DNA of 64,000 bases. Source: Gloeocapsa sp. PCC 73106. GTDB lineage: Bacteria; Cyanobacteriota; Cyanobacteriia; Cyanobacteriales; Gloeocapsaceae. The DNA is taken from positions 19,897 to 83,896 of the forward strand of contig NZ_ALVY01000224.1 in the NCBI RefSeq assembly GCF_000332035.1, written 5' to 3'. This document shows, in pieces, positions 8,970-18,644 of the stretch (the first letter of the stretch is position 1; each line of letters begins with the position of its first letter). Position numbers and translations under genes: made by a program. The notes under the pieces were generated by a model, which worked only from the letters and a program-made list of their open reading frames with translations, did no database searches and was not told the origin of the DNA.

Positions 8970-11759
8970 ATGAATAAATCTCTGGTCGTAATTGATACCA
9001 AGGTAGCCCACTATCAAAGTCTGTTAGGGGGAGTTAACCCAGATACAGAAATAGTGATTATTCCCACTGAGGTAGATGGTGTAGAGTATCTGACACAGCA
9101 AACCGCTTCTAGGATACATTTAGTCTCTCACGGTAGTCCTGGTTGTCTTTATTTAGGCAATAGTGAGTTAAATTTAGGGAATATAGTAACCTACGCGTCT
9201 CAATTAAGAACCTGGAAAGTAAAGGAATTAGTTATCTACGGCTGTCGGGTAGCATCGGGAGAGATAGGGGAAGAATTTATTAACCAGTTACACCAGTTAA
9301 CGGGTGCTTTAATCGCTGCATCCTCCACTGTTATGGGTAACTCGGCTAAGGGAGGTAACTGGGAATTAGAAGTAACTAGGGGCGAAGTTAACGCTAGTAT
9401 AGCTTTTTCTCCAGAGGTAGCCCAAGCTTACACGGGAATTTTAGAGACGATTGTGGTAGATATCCTGGGGGATGAAGAGGATGGTGTCTCACTCGGAGAT
9501 GCGATTAATAGGGCCAACTCTCTACCGGGAAGAGATATGATTTTCTTCGACGAGAGTTTAAATGGGGGGACAATTACTTTAGCCGTTGGGGAAACACTCA
9601 CGATTACAGATGATCTGACTATAGAGGGATTGGGCGCCGATATGATTACTATAGACGGAAATGGCGCCGACGTCTTCGAAATCAACGACGGTTTAGAGGA
9701 TAATACTATCAGCGTGGCGATCGCCAATATTAGTATTGTTAACGGTAATACTAGTATTGATAATCAAGAAGAATTAACTCTTATCGAGAGCATCGTATCT
9801 AGTAATCGTACTGGCATTTTCAGTAGTGGCACACTCAGTATTTTAGATAGCGAGATAGATAGAAATATAGCTACTGGTATTGGTATTAATGGTGGGACCT
9901 TAAGTCTTACCAACAGTACCCTATCTAATACTACGGGTCCAACAGGTACAGGTATTGATAGTATTGATGCTACTTTAACTATTACCAATAGTACCATATC
10001 TAATAGTCATAATGGTATTACTAGTAATAGCGGCACAGTGAATCTTACCGACAGCAACGTAATCAACAACAGATTTATTGGTATTACTAGCAGCGCGGGT
10101 GAGGTAAGTATTGCCAACAGTAACGTATCTAATAATAGATTTAATGGTATTTTTAGCAGTGGTACGCTAAGTCTTGAGAACAGTACCGTATTAAATACTA
10201 TAAGAAATAATCCTAATGTTCCAGCCACCGGCATTTTTAACAGTGGTACGCTAAATCTTGAGAACAGTAGAGTATCTGGTACTCAAGGGACTGGTATTTT
10301 TAGCCGCGATGCAGTAAATGTGACCAACAGTACCGTATCTGGTAATACAGGTGTGGGGATTTTTAGCCGCGACACCATAAGTTTGATCAGTAGTACCGTA
10401 TCTGGTAACAGCAATGGTGGGATTGACAGCAGTGGGACTTTAAGTCTTATTAATAGTACCGTATCAGGAAATACTGCGGAGACTGGTGGGGGTATAGCAA
10501 TAGGAATTGATGGAAGACTTAGTGTTATCAATAGTACTATTACTCAGAACCAAGCTGAGGAAGGTCAAGGAAGTGGAATCGCGGCAGTTAACGCAGAAAA
10601 CATAGAAATCGCCAATAGCATCATAGCAGGCAATGTCTTTACAGATATAGATTTTGTTGAAGGCGAGAACGTATTTACAAGCTTAGGGGGTAATCTTATT
10701 GGTTTGGGTAATGCAACGGAGGTATTTACAGGCGATCGCGACCAAGTAGCAGTAGAAGACCCAAAATTAGGAGTACTAGAAGATAATGGTGGTCCCACCT
10801 CAACGCACTTACCCTTAGTGGATAGTCCAGCTATAGATACAGGTATCAACGATTTAGCTTCATCAGATAGAGATCAACGGGGTATCCCACGCATCACTAA
10901 TTCCAGAGTCGATATCGGCGCGGTAGAGTTCACTGCAGAAGAAGTTAGCGATAACATTGGTTCTGATGCAGATGACACAATAGAAGGATCAGATGGTAAC
11001 GATACTCTCCAGGGTTTAGCGGGAAATGACAGTCTTACAGTCAGTGATGGTAACGACTCACTTCAAGGTGCGTCTGGTGATGATACCCTCATCGGTGGTA
11101 CGGGCGATGATACCCTCAATGGTGGTAATGGTGTAAATATCTTGGTGGGAGATTCAGGTAACGATACTTTAATTAGTGGTATTGGCAACGATAACCTTAC
11201 CGGTGGTACGGGTGATGATACCCTCAATGGTGGTAATGGTGTAAATATCTTGTTGGGAGATTCAGGTAACGATACTTTAATTAGTGGTATTGGAGAAGAT
11301 AACCTTACTGGTGGTACGGGCGATGATAGTCTCAATGGTGGTGGCGCTAGAGACGTTTTACTCGGAGGTCCCGGTAACGATACTTTAATTGGTGGTATTG
11401 GTAACGACAATCTTAGAGGTGGTAGAGGTATGGATCGATTTCAATTTAATAGTGTGGGAGATGGAAGAGATAACATCGCCGATTTTGACCCGATGGAGGA
11501 TTTGATTACTGTCTTTAGTAGCGGTTTTGGCGGTGATCTACTTCCAGGTGTACTACCCGAGGAGGGATTTATGGCCGTTTCCCGTTTTAGAGATCTTGAT
11601 GATAGCTTTAGCTTGGGTTTCGTTTACGCTACAGAAACGGGTCGTTTAGCTTATATCGATACTATGAACCCTGCAGTGGCGATGCAGATTCCCCTGACAG
11701 CGATCGCGACCTTGCGAGATCAACCCGAATTAGCCGCGAGTAATATTATGATTGTTTAA
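8970..11759 (+). CDS. DUF4347 / right-handed beta-helix / RTX-repeat surface protein
   Basis: 929 residues. DUF4347 domain (1 to about 155) with LVSHGS and YGCRVASG motifs (His54, Cys92), arranged like the dyad of caspase-like peptidases. Then a long beta-helix of NST/SGN repeats (about 165-560), a choice-of-anchor-like segment ending DQRGIPR and DIGAVEF (about 600-655), and calcium-binding GGxGxD repeats (about 660-820) before a typical RTX tail. No N-terminal signal peptide; the glycine-rich RTX end implies type I secretion, with no exporter gene in the window. Likely a large calcium-folded exoprotein. Peptidase activity is inference. Confidence 0.85.
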   Translation: MNKSLVVIDTKVAHYQSLLGGVNPDTEIVIIPTEVDGVEYLTQQTASRIHLVSHGSPGCLYLGNSELNLGNIVTYASQLRTWKVKELVIYGCRVASGEIGEEFINQLHQLTGALIAASSTVMGNSAKGGNWELEVTRGEVNASIAFSPEVAQAYTGILETIVVDILGDEEDGVSLGDAINRANSLPGRDMIFFDESLNGGTITLAVGETLTITDDLTIEGLGADMITIDGNGADVFEINDGLEDNTISVAIANISIVNGNTSIDNQEELTLIESIVSSNRTGIFSSGTLSILDSEIDRNIATGIGINGGTLSLTNSTLSNTTGPTGTGIDSIDATLTITNSTISNSHNGITSNSGTVNLTDSNVINNRFIGITSSAGEVSIANSNVSNNRFNGIFSSGTLSLENSTVLNTIRNNPNVPATGIFNSGTLNLENSRVSGTQGTGIFSRDAVNVTNSTVSGNTGVGIFSRDTISLISSTVSGNSNGGIDSSGTLSLINSTVSGNTAETGGGIAIGIDGRLSVINSTITQNQAEEGQGSGIAAVNAENIEIANSIIAGNVFTDIDFVEGENVFTSLGGNLIGLGNATEVFTGDRDQVAVEDPKLGVLEDNGGPTSTHLPLVDSPAIDTGINDLASSDRDQRGIPRITNSRVDIGAVEFTAEEVSDNIGSDADDTIEGSDGNDTLQGLAGNDSLTVSDGNDSLQGASGDDTLIGGTGDDTLNGGNGVNILVGDSGNDTLISGIGNDNLTGGTGDDTLNGGNGVNILLGDSGNDTLISGIGEDNLTGGTGDDSLNGGGARDVLLGGPGNDTLIGGIGNDNLRGGRGMDRFQFNSVGDGRDNIADFDPMEDLITVFSSGFGGDLLPGVLPEEGFMAVSRFRDLDDSFSLGFVYATETGRLAYIDTMNPAVAMQIPLTAIATLRDQPELAASNIMIV
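10980..11420 (+). repeat. Coding RTX nonapeptide repeats
   Basis: Tandem GGTGDDTLNGGNG-type calcium-binding units within the exoprotein gene. Two blocks of about 120 bases (near 11100-11210 and 11205-11325) are almost identical at DNA level, pointing to recent duplication. Confidence 0.8.
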
Positions 11760-11871
11760 GTACGAATTACTGTATCTTTGAAAAATGGTACTGTATTTTA
11801 GTTGATAAAAATTGTTAAATAGCATATTATAATTTTATTCTTATATATGCCCCCTCCAGGGATAGCAGGTT

Positions 11872-12194
11872 ATGCTTGACCCTTCTCTAAAACACCAGAA
11901 TATTAACAACACTTGGACTTCTTACACTGAGGTAGGTAATGCTCATTTTAAGAATGGTAACTATCTCGCAGCACAATCATTTTATGAACAAGCATTGACC
12001 TTAAAAAAACAGTTGCTCCAAACTGATATTCAACAAACTCAGGCGCCAGAAACTATTCATTTGTTCGTCGTTCAGCTTGCAAGGTGGAAGTAAGTTTACA
12101 GCACGCTCAGGAGCTGATGCAAGCGATTGAGTCAATTCATCAAATGTTTTGGGGCACCAAAAGTCGCGAGGTGGCCTGGTATAAAGCCAGCTAA
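11872..12194 (+). pseudogene. Broken TPR-repeat protein gene
   Basis: The first frame gives 73 residues with one clear tetratricopeptide unit (YTEVGNAHFKNGNYLAAQSFYEQAL), then HLFVVQLARWK and a stop at 12091-12093. From about 12063 a second frame (+2) continues without interruption to a stop at 12192-12194, encoding a helical segment containing SLQHAQELMQAIESIHQMF. The two pieces read as one TPR protein broken by a frameshift or small deletion near 12060-12080. It sits immediately before the sodX-type protease. A real short 73-residue protein is the alternative. Confidence 0.55.
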
Positions 12195-12204
12195 GGGAGA
12201 GGAT

Positions 12205-12519
12205 TTGCTTCTGTGGTTTTTGCGTCAGCGATCGCGTTTACGAGTAGTGGGTCGTTCCATGCTACCCACACTCCAACCAGGTGACGAGGTATTAGTTAAC
12301 TACCGGGCCTATCAGCGAAGTTTGCCGCAAGTTGGGGATATTGTTGTGGCGTGGCATCCTGAGAAACCTAGGTTGAGAGTGATTAAGCGATTGACGATGA
12401 TAGGCGAGGATGGCTGCTGTGTCTTGTTAGGAGATAATCCCGAAGAGAGTACTGATAGTCGTTACTGGGGTGGCGTTACCCTAAGCCATATTTTGGCCCA
12501 GGTGGTTTGTCGTTGCTAA
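12205..12519 (+). CDS. sodX: Nickel-type superoxide dismutase maturation protease-like (SodX)
   Basis: About 104 residues, a S24/S26 signal-peptidase-like protein. The catalytic serine lies in GRSMLPTLQPGDEV and the general-base lysine in LRVIKRL; GDNPEESTDSR is the box-E-like region. SodX proteases remove the N-terminal leader of nickel superoxide dismutase. TTG start at 12205 is chosen because of the GGGAGAGG just upstream; the frame is open back to 12127, where it would overlap the broken TPR gene. No sodN gene is present beside it, unlike the usual pairing, so its substrate here is unknown. Confidence 0.75.
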   Translation: MLLWFLRQRSRLRVVGRSMLPTLQPGDEVLVNYRAYQRSLPQVGDIVVAWHPEKPRLRVIKRLTMIGEDGCCVLLGDNPEESTDSRYWGGVTLSHILAQVVCRC

Positions 12520-12739
12520 AGCCATAACTCAAGTATTCTATCCCACATTCCGCAGGTTCATCAGACCAATAAATAATATTTTTGGCAAGGGGCATCAAAA
12601 AACTGAAGAATACTTTGACGCTCCTGGGTGGGGAGACTTGATAACGTCCCAAAATATTTAATTCTTTCGATAGGTTTTCGGGAGTTTCTTTGAGACTAAT
12701 TAAGATTTCTTCAGGGATTTCAAGGGAAATAGTGCTCAT
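12476..12739 (-). pseudogene. UPF0175-like antitoxin remnant
   Basis: The 87-codon frame starts like a UPF0175 protein (MSTISLEIPEEILISLKETP) but after about residue 30 shows none of the expected helix-turn-helix region; the remaining sequence is Pro/Tyr-rich and reads as frameshifted or replaced DNA. It overlaps the last 44 bases of the sodX-type gene on the opposite strand. UPF0175 proteins often pair with DUF3368 PIN-domain proteins, and a decayed DUF3368 copy lies near 20 kb. It could also be a small hypothetical protein. Confidence 0.4.
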
Positions 12740-12844
12740 TTTCTTTATCTCTCAATAATTGACTCTATTCTATGTTAAAACCAAAAGACGGTTGCTGTGG
12801 TTAATTTCATAATTTTATGGGGTTTTAAAGGGGTTGAAAATCCT

Positions 12845-15800
12845 CTATTGACAACTAACCTGGGGTAGTGGAGGTCGCGAGACGTTCTCTGGGGTAGGAT
12901 AGGCGACTAAGGTCACATTACCATGTTCGTCCTTTATCATTCCCATCGCGGGGACTATTTCTCTGACTGCGGGAGGTTTTCCTGCTTCTTGATTGGCTTC
13001 AGTCACTTCTGTTACTGTAGGCTCTACTAAACCCACCGTTACCTCATTTACTGATTGGAGTTGGTCGGGACTATTGGGTAATCCTCCTCTTCCTGTGACA
13101 GTAAATTCACTTCCACTACTCTGACGACAGAAATCTTGACCAATCAGTTGTTCTGGGTCTACCGGGTTTTGGTATAAGTCTACTAATGCTTGTTCTGGAT
13201 CAGTTTCTAGTCTATTAATTGTTACTGTTCCATCTACGCCAAATTCTGAACTGACTGTAATTGTACTGTTAGGGTCGGCAAATATTTGTTGAGTAGTAAT
13301 AGTGATATTTCCCCCGTCTCCTAAGACAGCATTGGCGGTTAAGTTACTATTTTTGAGGATAACGAAGTTACTTTCAAGAATAAGGTTACCACCATTGCCC
13401 CTTCCACCTGCGGTAGCTGAGATCAAGCTGTCCCGTAGACTGATCCTACCTGGTACTTTTAGAGTGATATTACCGCCATCACTATCAGCGGTAGCTGCGG
13501 AGATTCGGGAGTTACCCTCTAGTCTCAAATCATCAGCACTCAGGGAGATCTCTCCACCATCGCCTCCACCTTGGCTATTGACGCTAATACTGGCGTTATC
13601 CCTTAGATTAGTATTACCCGAATCAATGATAATACTGCCGCCTGAACCGGTAGATGTTTCTGTAGTGATGGCTTCAATGGTACTCCCAGTGAGGTTAAGG
13701 TTATCTTGGATTCTCAGGATTATATCGCCTGCTATGCCAAAAGTACTGGTGTCGGTTTTGACTGCGCTAGAGCGATTGGCGGTAAAGTTATTAGCGGTCA
13801 TGGTAATATCTCCTGCATCCCCTTGACCATTGGTACTAGCGTTTACTTGTGCACCATTGATAACTTCTACTGAATCGGCTCTTATTTCCACATCTCCGCC
13901 GTCACCTATTGCTTCTTCTTGTACAGCGCTAGAAACTGCAGTACCCTGTCCACTCAAGCTAACTAAGCCATCAGCTCCAATGACTACACTCCCCGCATTC
14001 CCTATACCATTGGTACTAGCGTTTACTTGTGCACCATTGATAACTTCTACTGAATCGGCTCTTATTTCCACATCTCCGCCGTTACCTATTGCTTCTTCTT
14101 GTACAGCGCTAGAAACTGCAGTACCCTGTCCACTCAAGCTAACTAAGCCATCAGCTCCAATGACTATACTCCCCGCATCCCCTTGACCACTGGTACTAGC
14201 GTTTACTTGTGCACCATTGATAACTTCTACCGAATCGGCTCTTATCTCCACATCTCCGCCGTTACCTACAGCTAAGGGTTGTACAATGCTAAAGGCTCCA
14301 GTGGCGAGTTGGCTATCGCCTCCTCTATCAAACTTAACTAAGCCATCAGCTTCAATGACTATACTCCCCGCATCCCCTTGACCATTGGTACTAGCGTTTA
14401 CTTGTGCACCATTGATAACTTCTACTGAATCGGCTTTTATTTCCACATCTCCGCCCTTACCTACAGCTAAGGGTTGTACAATGCTAAAGGCCCCAGTGGT
14501 GAGTTGGCTATCGCCTCTATCAAACTTAACTAAGCCATCAGCTTCAATGACTATACTCCCTGCGTCCCCTTGACCATTGGTACTAGCCCTAATTTCTGCA
14601 CCATTGGAAACTTCTACCGAATCAGACTCGATTTGTATCTCCCCTGCGTTACCTACTGCACCTGGGGTTACACTGCTCAAAATACCCGTCGAGATATTGC
14701 TATTTTCTGCATCTAATCTAACCAATTCATCAGCTTCAATTACCACACTCCCCGCATCCCCCGTTCCTGCAGTATTTACATTTACCATGGCACCATTAAT
14801 AACTTCTAGGGAATCAGCTCTTATTTCCACATCTCCGCCCTTACCTACTGCATCTGCTTGTACAGCGCTAGAAACTGCCGGACCTTGTCCACTCAAGCTA
14901 ACTAATCTATCGGCTTCAATTACCACATTCCCCGCATTTCCCCGACCACTGGTACTAGCGCTTATTCGTGCACCATTGGAAACTTCTACTGTATCGGCTC
15001 TTATTTCTATATTTCCGCCCTCACCAAAGGAACCTCGATCTAAGACTCCGCTCGAAGCCTCACCACCGGTGTCAAACTTAACCGATTCATTTGCTTCAAT
15101 TACTATTCTCCCCCCATTCCCCCGTCCGGAAGTGTCAACACGTACACCTGCATTATCAAGTATTTCTACCGAATCTGCTTTTATTTCCACATCTCCGCCG
15201 TTACCTACTGCAGTCGTTTGTACCGAGCTAGAAGCTGTAGTACCCTGTCCACTCAACCTAACCAGGCTATTGGCTTCAATTACTACTTTCCCTGCATTTC
15301 CTTGTCCACCGGTATTGCTGCGTACTTGTGAGCCATTGAGCAATTCTACTGTATCAGCTTGTATGGTCACACTCTCGGCGTCACCGAGTCCGGTTAAGTT
15401 GACTTGACTCAAAGCCTCACTACCGTTATCAAACCTGACCAAGCTGTCTGCTTGAATCTCTATTGTCCCTGCATCCCCTCTGCTGTTGATATTAGCACGA
15501 ACTTGCGCGCCATTATTAGCCTGTACCGTATCGGCTTTTATTTCTATATCTCCTGCGTTACCATCTGCGGTAAATTGGACTTGGCTACTAACACCAGTAG
15601 GGGGGGATATGGGAGTTATTCTATCTAATTCAACTAATCCATCCGCTTCAATTACTATCCTTCCTCCATCCCCTCGACCTTCTATATTGCTGCGTACTTC
15701 TGCATTATTAATAATCCTTACTGTATCGGCTTTTATTTCTACTCTTCCGGCGTTACCTAGTCCATCTCTTTCTACATTCGATTCAATATAGCTGCTACTA

Positions 15801-16909
15801 GCTCCCCCATTTAATCTGACTAAGCCATTGGCTTCAATGAGCACATTCCCTGCATCGCCTTCCCCATTGGTACTAGCACTTATTCTTGCACCATTGGTAG
15901 CTGACAAGGAATTACTGGTTATATCTACGTCCCCCCCCTTACCTATTCCCTCAACATTGTTAAAAATCTCTCCCCCGTCTATTTCTATATCTCCCGTCGC
16001 ACTGATGCTAATATCACCTGCTACTGCTTCGGGATTATTTGCTTCCTCGCTGATTCCTGCAAGCAACTGACTCTCAGTTATCCGTACATCAGCGCTATTA
16101 ATCCTAATCTCTCCTCCCCCATCGTCGCTGACGTCTATAGCTATAGATGTAGGTACATCCATAGGTGTTGGGAGATGGGTTATTGAGATATTGCTTCTAG
16201 TTACTTCCTGGGGATAATTCAGACTTAAATCTGGGTTGATGGTAATTACTCCTGCTGCTGCTAATCCCCCTAGTTCTACTCTTCCTCCTGGTGCTTCTAT
16301 AGTGCTGTTTTCCAGGTTCAAATTTCCCCCAATTAAGGCGATTGTTTGTCCTGATTGTACTGCTAATCTACTGTTTCTAGCTATAATTCTTTCTGCTCTT
16401 TCTCTGAAGGTTAACCCTACGGGTAGGTTGATGGTTAGTAGGGGTGGAGCTTCGGGATTAATGGTGCTAAATTCAAAGTTATTAAATACTATACTGTTAG
16501 CGCTACTGGCGAAAAAGGACCCGTTGATGTCTAATCTAGCGTTTGGTCCAAAGATAATACCATTGGGATTAATTAAGAAGAGATTGGCGTTTCCAAGTAC
16601 TCCCAATACTCCCTGAATGTTGGAAAGATTATTCCCTGTGACGCGGGTGAGGATGTTACGGATGGCTGCAGTTTGGTTGAAATATGCTTCTCTACCTGCT
16701 TCTACGTTAAATTCTCTGAAGCTATGAAACAGATTATCACCTCTGGTGGCCCCACCTTCGATAATATCTCTATTGCCTCTATTTTCAACGCGAGAGTTTT
16801 CATCTCCTAGGGTATTATCCGGTGCGATTTGGGCTACAACTGGGTTGACTAGAAGCATGTTACTGACGATGAAACAGGCGAGGTACGACCAGAGTGTTTT
16901 TAGTTGCAT
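12845..16909 (-). CDS. Filamentous haemagglutinin-type two-partner secretion exoprotein
   Basis: 1354 residues. Signal peptide (about 1-26, cleaving after VVAQ), then a TPS/haemagglutinin N-terminal domain (about 30-160) with the NPNGIIFG motif that guides export through a TpsB pore. The body is a beta-helix of about 60-residue repeats built on GDVEIRADSVEVINGAQVNA-like units. The C-terminus has the RGGLPNSPDQ and Pro-rich tail common in cyanobacterial family members. Probable surface adhesin or matrix protein. No tpsB transporter gene is in the window. Confidence 0.9.
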   Translation of the reverse strand: MQLKTLWSYLACFIVSNMLLVNPVVAQIAPDNTLGDENSRVENRGNRDIIEGGATRGDNLFHSFREFNVEAGREAYFNQTAAIRNILTRVTGNNLSNIQGVLGVLGNANLFLINPNGIIFGPNARLDINGSFFASSANSIVFNNFEFSTINPEAPPLLTINLPVGLTFRERAERIIARNSRLAVQSGQTIALIGGNLNLENSTIEAPGGRVELGGLAAAGVITINPDLSLNYPQEVTRSNISITHLPTPMDVPTSIAIDVSDDGGGEIRINSADVRITESQLLAGISEEANNPEAVAGDISISATGDIEIDGGEIFNNVEGIGKGGDVDITSNSLSATNGARISASTNGEGDAGNVLIEANGLVRLNGGASSSYIESNVERDGLGNAGRVEIKADTVRIINNAEVRSNIEGRGDGGRIVIEADGLVELDRITPISPPTGVSSQVQFTADGNAGDIEIKADTVQANNGAQVRANINSRGDAGTIEIQADSLVRFDNGSEALSQVNLTGLGDAESVTIQADTVELLNGSQVRSNTGGQGNAGKVVIEANSLVRLSGQGTTASSSVQTTAVGNGGDVEIKADSVEILDNAGVRVDTSGRGNGGRIVIEANESVKFDTGGEASSGVLDRGSFGEGGNIEIRADTVEVSNGARISASTSGRGNAGNVVIEADRLVSLSGQGPAVSSAVQADAVGKGGDVEIRADSLEVINGAMVNVNTAGTGDAGSVVIEADELVRLDAENSNISTGILSSVTPGAVGNAGEIQIESDSVEVSNGAEIRASTNGQGDAGSIVIEADGLVKFDRGDSQLTTGAFSIVQPLAVGKGGDVEIKADSVEVINGAQVNASTNGQGDAGSIVIEADGLVKFDRGGDSQLATGAFSIVQPLAVGNGGDVEIRADSVEVINGAQVNASTSGQGDAGSIVIGADGLVSLSGQGTAVSSAVQEEAIGNGGDVEIRADSVEVINGAQVNASTNGIGNAGSVVIGADGLVSLSGQGTAVSSAVQEEAIGDGGDVEIRADSVEVINGAQVNASTNGQGDAGDITMTANNFTANRSSAVKTDTSTFGIAGDIILRIQDNLNLTGSTIEAITTETSTGSGGSIIIDSGNTNLRDNASISVNSQGGGDGGEISLSADDLRLEGNSRISAATADSDGGNITLKVPGRISLRDSLISATAGGRGNGGNLILESNFVILKNSNLTANAVLGDGGNITITTQQIFADPNSTITVSSEFGVDGTVTINRLETDPEQALVDLYQNPVDPEQLIGQDFCRQSSGSEFTVTGRGGLPNSPDQLQSVNEVTVGLVEPTVTEVTEANQEAGKPPAVREIVPAMGMIKDEHGNVTLVAYPTPENVSRPPLPQVSCQ
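13829..14600 (-). repeat. Near-identical coding tandem repeats in the exoprotein gene
   Basis: The phrase TGGTACTAGC on the plus strand recurs at 13831, 14011, 14191 and 14386, giving units of 180, 180 and 195 bases. The first two units differ at only a few positions. More diverged units extend to about 15900. These are recent expansions of the 60-65-residue beta-helix repeat. Confidence 0.85.
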
Positions 16910-17018
16910 AGTTTTGGAGAGTCGGTTAGGGAGGATCTTTTTCTTTCTTTGCTATGTCTTATCACTTAACACAGCATCATTTGCCCAGAAGGTTTTAAGT
17001 AAATAATTTTATCGTATC

Positions 17019-17123
17019 ATGTCCGCTGTTTTTGATTTTGCTTATTTACCCCAGCTTGTAGATATTTGGGAGCAAAAATTAGACAGCGTTTGTACTGAAA
17101 ACCAGCTTATAGTCAACCATTGA
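17019..17123 (+). pseudogene. 3'-end remnant of 5-formyl-THF cyclo-ligase gene
   Basis: From about 17027 the sequence matches the 3' end of the intact gene (8765-8858): an identical run of 28 bases, then a 3-base gap and scattered changes. It encodes FDFAYLPQL, then DIWEQKLDSVCTEN, and ends with TGA at 17121-17123; an ATG at 17019 would give only 34 codons. The rest of the 16910-17241 gap holds nothing else I can identify apart from presumed promoters for crtE and the leftward exoprotein gene. Confidence 0.85.
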
Positions 17124-17241
17124 GCTGAAAGGGGCGATCGCTTTCCCATAAAACAGACTACAGAATAATTTTGCCTTAATCTAAAATTGCCCAATACCTG
17201 TAAAATAAAAACAGCAGTTGGTTGGTCACAGGCATTAAATC

Positions 17242-18171
17242 ATGGTCAAAGCTAACGAAAGACTAAGTGATAAAAATATAGACTCACGATTCGATTTAAA
17301 AACCTATTTAGATGCTCAAAAAACAATTATAGAAGCAGCTTTAGACCGTTCACTCTCTATTAGTAAGCCAGAAAAAATCTATGAGGCGATGCGTTATTCT
17401 CTTTTGGCAGGAGGAAAGCGTCTCCGTCCCATTTTGTGCTTGGCAACTTGTGAACTGATGGGAGGAACTAGTGTGATCGCTCTACCAACCGCCTGTGCTC
17501 TAGAAATGATTCATACCATGTCTTTGATTCACGACGATCTACCCGCTATGGATAACGATGACTATCGTCGCGGTAAATTGACAAATCACAAAGTTTATGG
17601 GGACGATATCGCCATTTTAGCAGGAGATGGTCTGTTAGCCTACGCCTTTGAATACGTTGCTACTCAAACTCAGGGCGTTCCTCCAGAAAGATTAATTAAG
17701 GTAATTATCCACTTGAGCCACGCCGTAGGCGCAGAAGGTTTAGTCGGGGGACAAGTTTTAGATTTGGAATCAGAGGGTAAAACCGATATCTCCGCTGAAA
17801 CTCTGACATTTATCCATACCCATAAAACGGGAGCTCTACTAGAAGCTTGTGTACTTTCTGGCGCAGATTTAGCAGGAGCAAATAGGGAAGATTTAGAACG
17901 TCTCTCCAAATACGCTCAAAATATTGGGCTAGCATTTCAAATCATCGACGATATCCTTGATATTACCGCTACCGTAGAAGAATTAGGAAAAACCGCGGGT
18001 AAAGATCTTAAAGCCCAAAAAGTTACTTATCCTAGTTTGTGGGGGATAGAAGCATCTCAAACCCAAGCTCAACAACTGGTAGAAGGCGCCATTGCACAAT
18101 TGACCGTTTATGGTGAAAAGGCTGATCCTTTAAGAGCGATCGCTAGTTACATCGTTACCCGCAAACATTAA
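17242..18171 (+). CDS. crtE: Geranylgeranyl diphosphate synthase
   Basis: 309 residues. It condenses isopentenyl diphosphate units to GGPP, precursor of carotenoids, phytol and quinone tails. Both aspartate-rich motifs are intact: [10 protein letters not shown] (FARM, about residue 99) and DDILD (SARM, about 235), plus GGKRLRP near residue 58. Cytosolic homodimer in the family. The short gap (17 bases) to the following DUF212 gene suggests co-transcription. The truncated cyclo-ligase copy just upstream marks the edge of the inserted adhesin block. Confidence 0.95.
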   Translation: MVKANERLSDKNIDSRFDLKTYLDAQKTIIEAALDRSLSISKPEKIYEAMRYSLLAGGKRLRPILCLATCELMGGTSVIALPTACALEMIHTMSLIHDDLPAMDNDDYRRGKLTNHKVYGDDIAILAGDGLLAYAFEYVATQTQGVPPERLIKVIIHLSHAVGAEGLVGGQVLDLESEGKTDISAETLTFIHTHKTGALLEACVLSGADLAGANREDLERLSKYAQNIGLAFQIIDDILDITATVEELGKTAGKDLKAQKVTYPSLWGIEASQTQAQQLVEGAIAQLTVYGEKADPLRAIASYIVTRKH

Positions 18172-18188
18172 ACTATTGTCTTTGAACT

Positions 18189-18644
18189 ATGGAGGAATTC
18201 GCCACAATTTTAGACAATCGGGTATTATTAATCTCTTTACTTGCTTGTTTATCGGCTCAAGGATTGAAAGTAATTATTGAGTTGATTAGTAATGGCAAAA
18301 TTAATTTTCGTTATTTGGTAACCACCGGAGGAATGCCTAGTGCTCACTCGGCTCTTGTAGGTGGATTGGCTACTTCTGTAGGACAAACCTCGGGATGGTC
18401 TTCTTCTGAGTTCGCGATCGCTTGTTTATTCGCGGTGATAGTAATGTATGACGCGGCGGGGATTCGGCAAGCGGCGGGCAAACAAGCCCGCATTATTAAC
18501 CAAATGGTAGAAGATTTATTAAAAGACGGTAAAACTTTCGAACAAGAGAAACTGATAGAGTTGCTGGGACATACTCCCGTACAAGTATTCGCGGGTTTAG
18601 CCCTAGGTATTGCTGTTTCTCTGCTAGCTTTACCAATCTTTTAA
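18189..18644 (+). CDS. DUF212 / divergent PAP2 family membrane protein
   Basis: 151 residues with about four hydrophobic segments. The conserved core (FRYLVTTGGMPSAHSALVGGL, about residues 40-60, and YDAAGIRQAAGKQA, about 95-108) matches the DUF212 family, a distant relative of acid phosphatase/vanadium haloperoxidase proteins in which the PSAHS motif supplies a histidine. Substrate unknown. It follows crtE closely, an arrangement common in cyanobacteria, and its last bases overlap the end of the convergent ycf54 gene. Confidence 0.88.
   Translation: MEEFATILDNRVLLISLLACLSAQGLKVIIELISNGKINFRYLVTTGGMPSAHSALVGGLATSVGQTSGWSSSEFAIACLFAVIVMYDAAGIRQAAGKQARIINQMVEDLLKDGKTFEQEKLIELLGHTPVQVFAGLALGIAVSLLALPIF

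Noticed and set aside
13829..14600. CRISPR-like regularly spaced repeats
   Set aside because: The repeats are 180-195 bases, in frame and translated as beta-helix units; there are no short repeats with unique spacers.
13302..16616. Several long rightward frames inside the haemagglutinin gene
   Set aside because: They are antisense to a highly repetitive gene; their Ser/Pro/Leu-rich translations mirror the repeats and lack ribosome sites.
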